Assembly (NCBI GenBank): GCA_028284045.1
Contig: JANQSN010000029.1
Location: 62,001-126,000, forward strand
DNA length: 64,000 nucleotides
Direction of reading: 5' to 3'
Source: Alphaproteobacteria bacterium
GTDB taxonomy: Bacteria; Pseudomonadota; Alphaproteobacteria; DSM-16000; Inquilinaceae
Position numbers and translations under genes: made by a program. The notes under the pieces are model-generated. The model worked only from the letters and a program-made list of their open reading frames with translations, was not told the DNA's origin and did no database searches. This document shows positions 63,602 through 64,000 of this stretch, piece by piece. Within the stretch, counting starts at the first letter, position 1, and every line of letters begins with the position of its first letter.

Positions 63602-64000
63602 TCACAACGCGCGCGCGGTCTCCAGGAACCCGCGCACCCGCGCCGGCGGCTTGTGGCCGGGGCGGTCCTCGACGCCGCTGGAAACGTCGACCGCCGCGGC
63701 ACCCGTGGCGGCCACCGCCTCGGCCAGATTGTCGGCCGTCAGCCCGCCCGACAGCATCCACGGGCGTTGCCAGTGCCGGCCGGCGAGCAGCGACCAGTCG
63801 AACGGAATGCCGTTGCCGCCGGGCAGCGCATGCACATTGGACGGCGGCTTGGCATCGAACAACAGCCAGTCGGCAACGTCCTCGAAGGCCCGCGCCTCCT
63901 CCAGGTCCGCTGCGGTCGCAACGCGCACCGCCTTCATCACCGGTACAGCGAAGCGCGCGGCGATGGCCGCGACGCGCTCGGGCGTCTCCTGCCCATGGAG
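63602..64000 (-). CDS. trpF: Phosphoribosylanthranilate isomerase, C-terminal part
   Basis: Partial: the 5' end lies beyond the right edge. The TIM-barrel sequence reads LHGQETPERVAAIAA, VMKAVRV, DWLLFDAKPP, FDWSLLAGRHWQRPWMLSGGLTADNLAEAV and DVSSGVEDRPGHK, all typical of TrpF, which isomerises phosphoribosylanthranilate in tryptophan synthesis. It is convergent with the tetR gene, 12 bp apart. Confidence 0.95.
   Translation of the reverse strand, partial: LHGQETPERVAAIAARFAVPVMKAVRVATAADLEEARAFEDVADWLLFDAKPPSNVHALPGGNGIPFDWSLLAGRHWQRPWMLSGGLTADNLAEAVAATGAAAVDVSSGVEDRPGHKPPARVRGFLETARAL

Overview
The window is a very GC-rich (about 70%) chromosomal segment of an alphaproteobacterium. The conserved block proA-nadD-rsfS-rlmH-gpmI-envC-ctpA, a partial photosynthesis gene cluster (bchI, bchD, bchO, crtI, crtB), serine-cycle genes (sga, mtkA, mtkB) and a DUF4212/sodium-solute symporter pair together suggest a Rhodospirillales-like or related purple or aerobic anoxygenic phototroph. 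No rRNA, tRNA, CRISPR array, transposase or intact insertion sequence was seen. The placement is inference from gene content and order.

Layout. 1-8.9 kb (minus strand): housekeeping block (ctpA partial, envC-like, gpmI, a sensor kinase, rlmH, rsfS, nadD, proA) and a small lipoprotein. 9-17.5 kb (plus): a LABN-VOC fusion protein, rpmI-rplT-pheS-pheT, a GNAT, a hypothetical protein and a LuxR-type regulator with a degenerate receiver. 17.5-23.1 kb: lower-GC toxin-antitoxin islets (parDE; phd plus a truncated vapC) flank the serine-cycle operon and two look-alike one-helix membrane proteins. 23.1-28.6 kb: a cis-CaaD-like tautomerase, a DUF1348 protein, cyanase, and an NrtABC/Cyn-type ABC transporter broken by an internal deletion, divergent from a sigma-54 activator. 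28.6-35 kb: a two-gene tyrosinase unit, a toroid-fold-like protein, and a subtilase with a 25-copy Gly-Asp repeat divergent from an ECF sigma/anti-sigma pair; matching GGGAAT-N16/17-CGTT promoters face both ways.

35-42.7 kb (minus): a probable signalling module made of a membrane pseudo-kinase fused to a DnaQ-type exonuclease, a receiver protein, a membrane protein, a cNMP/CBS/DUF294 nucleotidyltransferase, and the symporter with its DUF4212 subunit. 43.3-51.2 kb (plus): bchI-bchD-bchO-DUF3422 and crtI-crtB, for the Mg-chelation step of bacteriochlorophyll synthesis and for early carotenoid synthesis. 51.2-54.4 kb (minus): asnB, a NusG/RfaH-like factor and a winged-helix regulator with twin palindromic operators, typical of a polysaccharide locus edge. 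54.5-59.5 kb (minus): a gamma-butyrobetaine-hydroxylase-like enzyme, a histidine ammonia-lyase/N-formylglutamate amidohydrolase fusion, and a branched-chain amino acid binding protein, with a terminator lying in the short gap before the fusion gene. 59.9-64 kb: an MscS-family channel, DUF1772 and TetR genes around a shared palindrome, and the 3' part of trpF.

The most unusual items are the HutH-HutG fusion with its attenuator-like leader, the nucleotidyltransferase/exonuclease symporter module, the sigma-autoregulated Gly-Asp-repeat protease, the tautomerase with the full cis-CaaD catalytic set next to cyanase, the scarred cyanate-type transporter, and a folded-looking leader before the serine-cycle operon.
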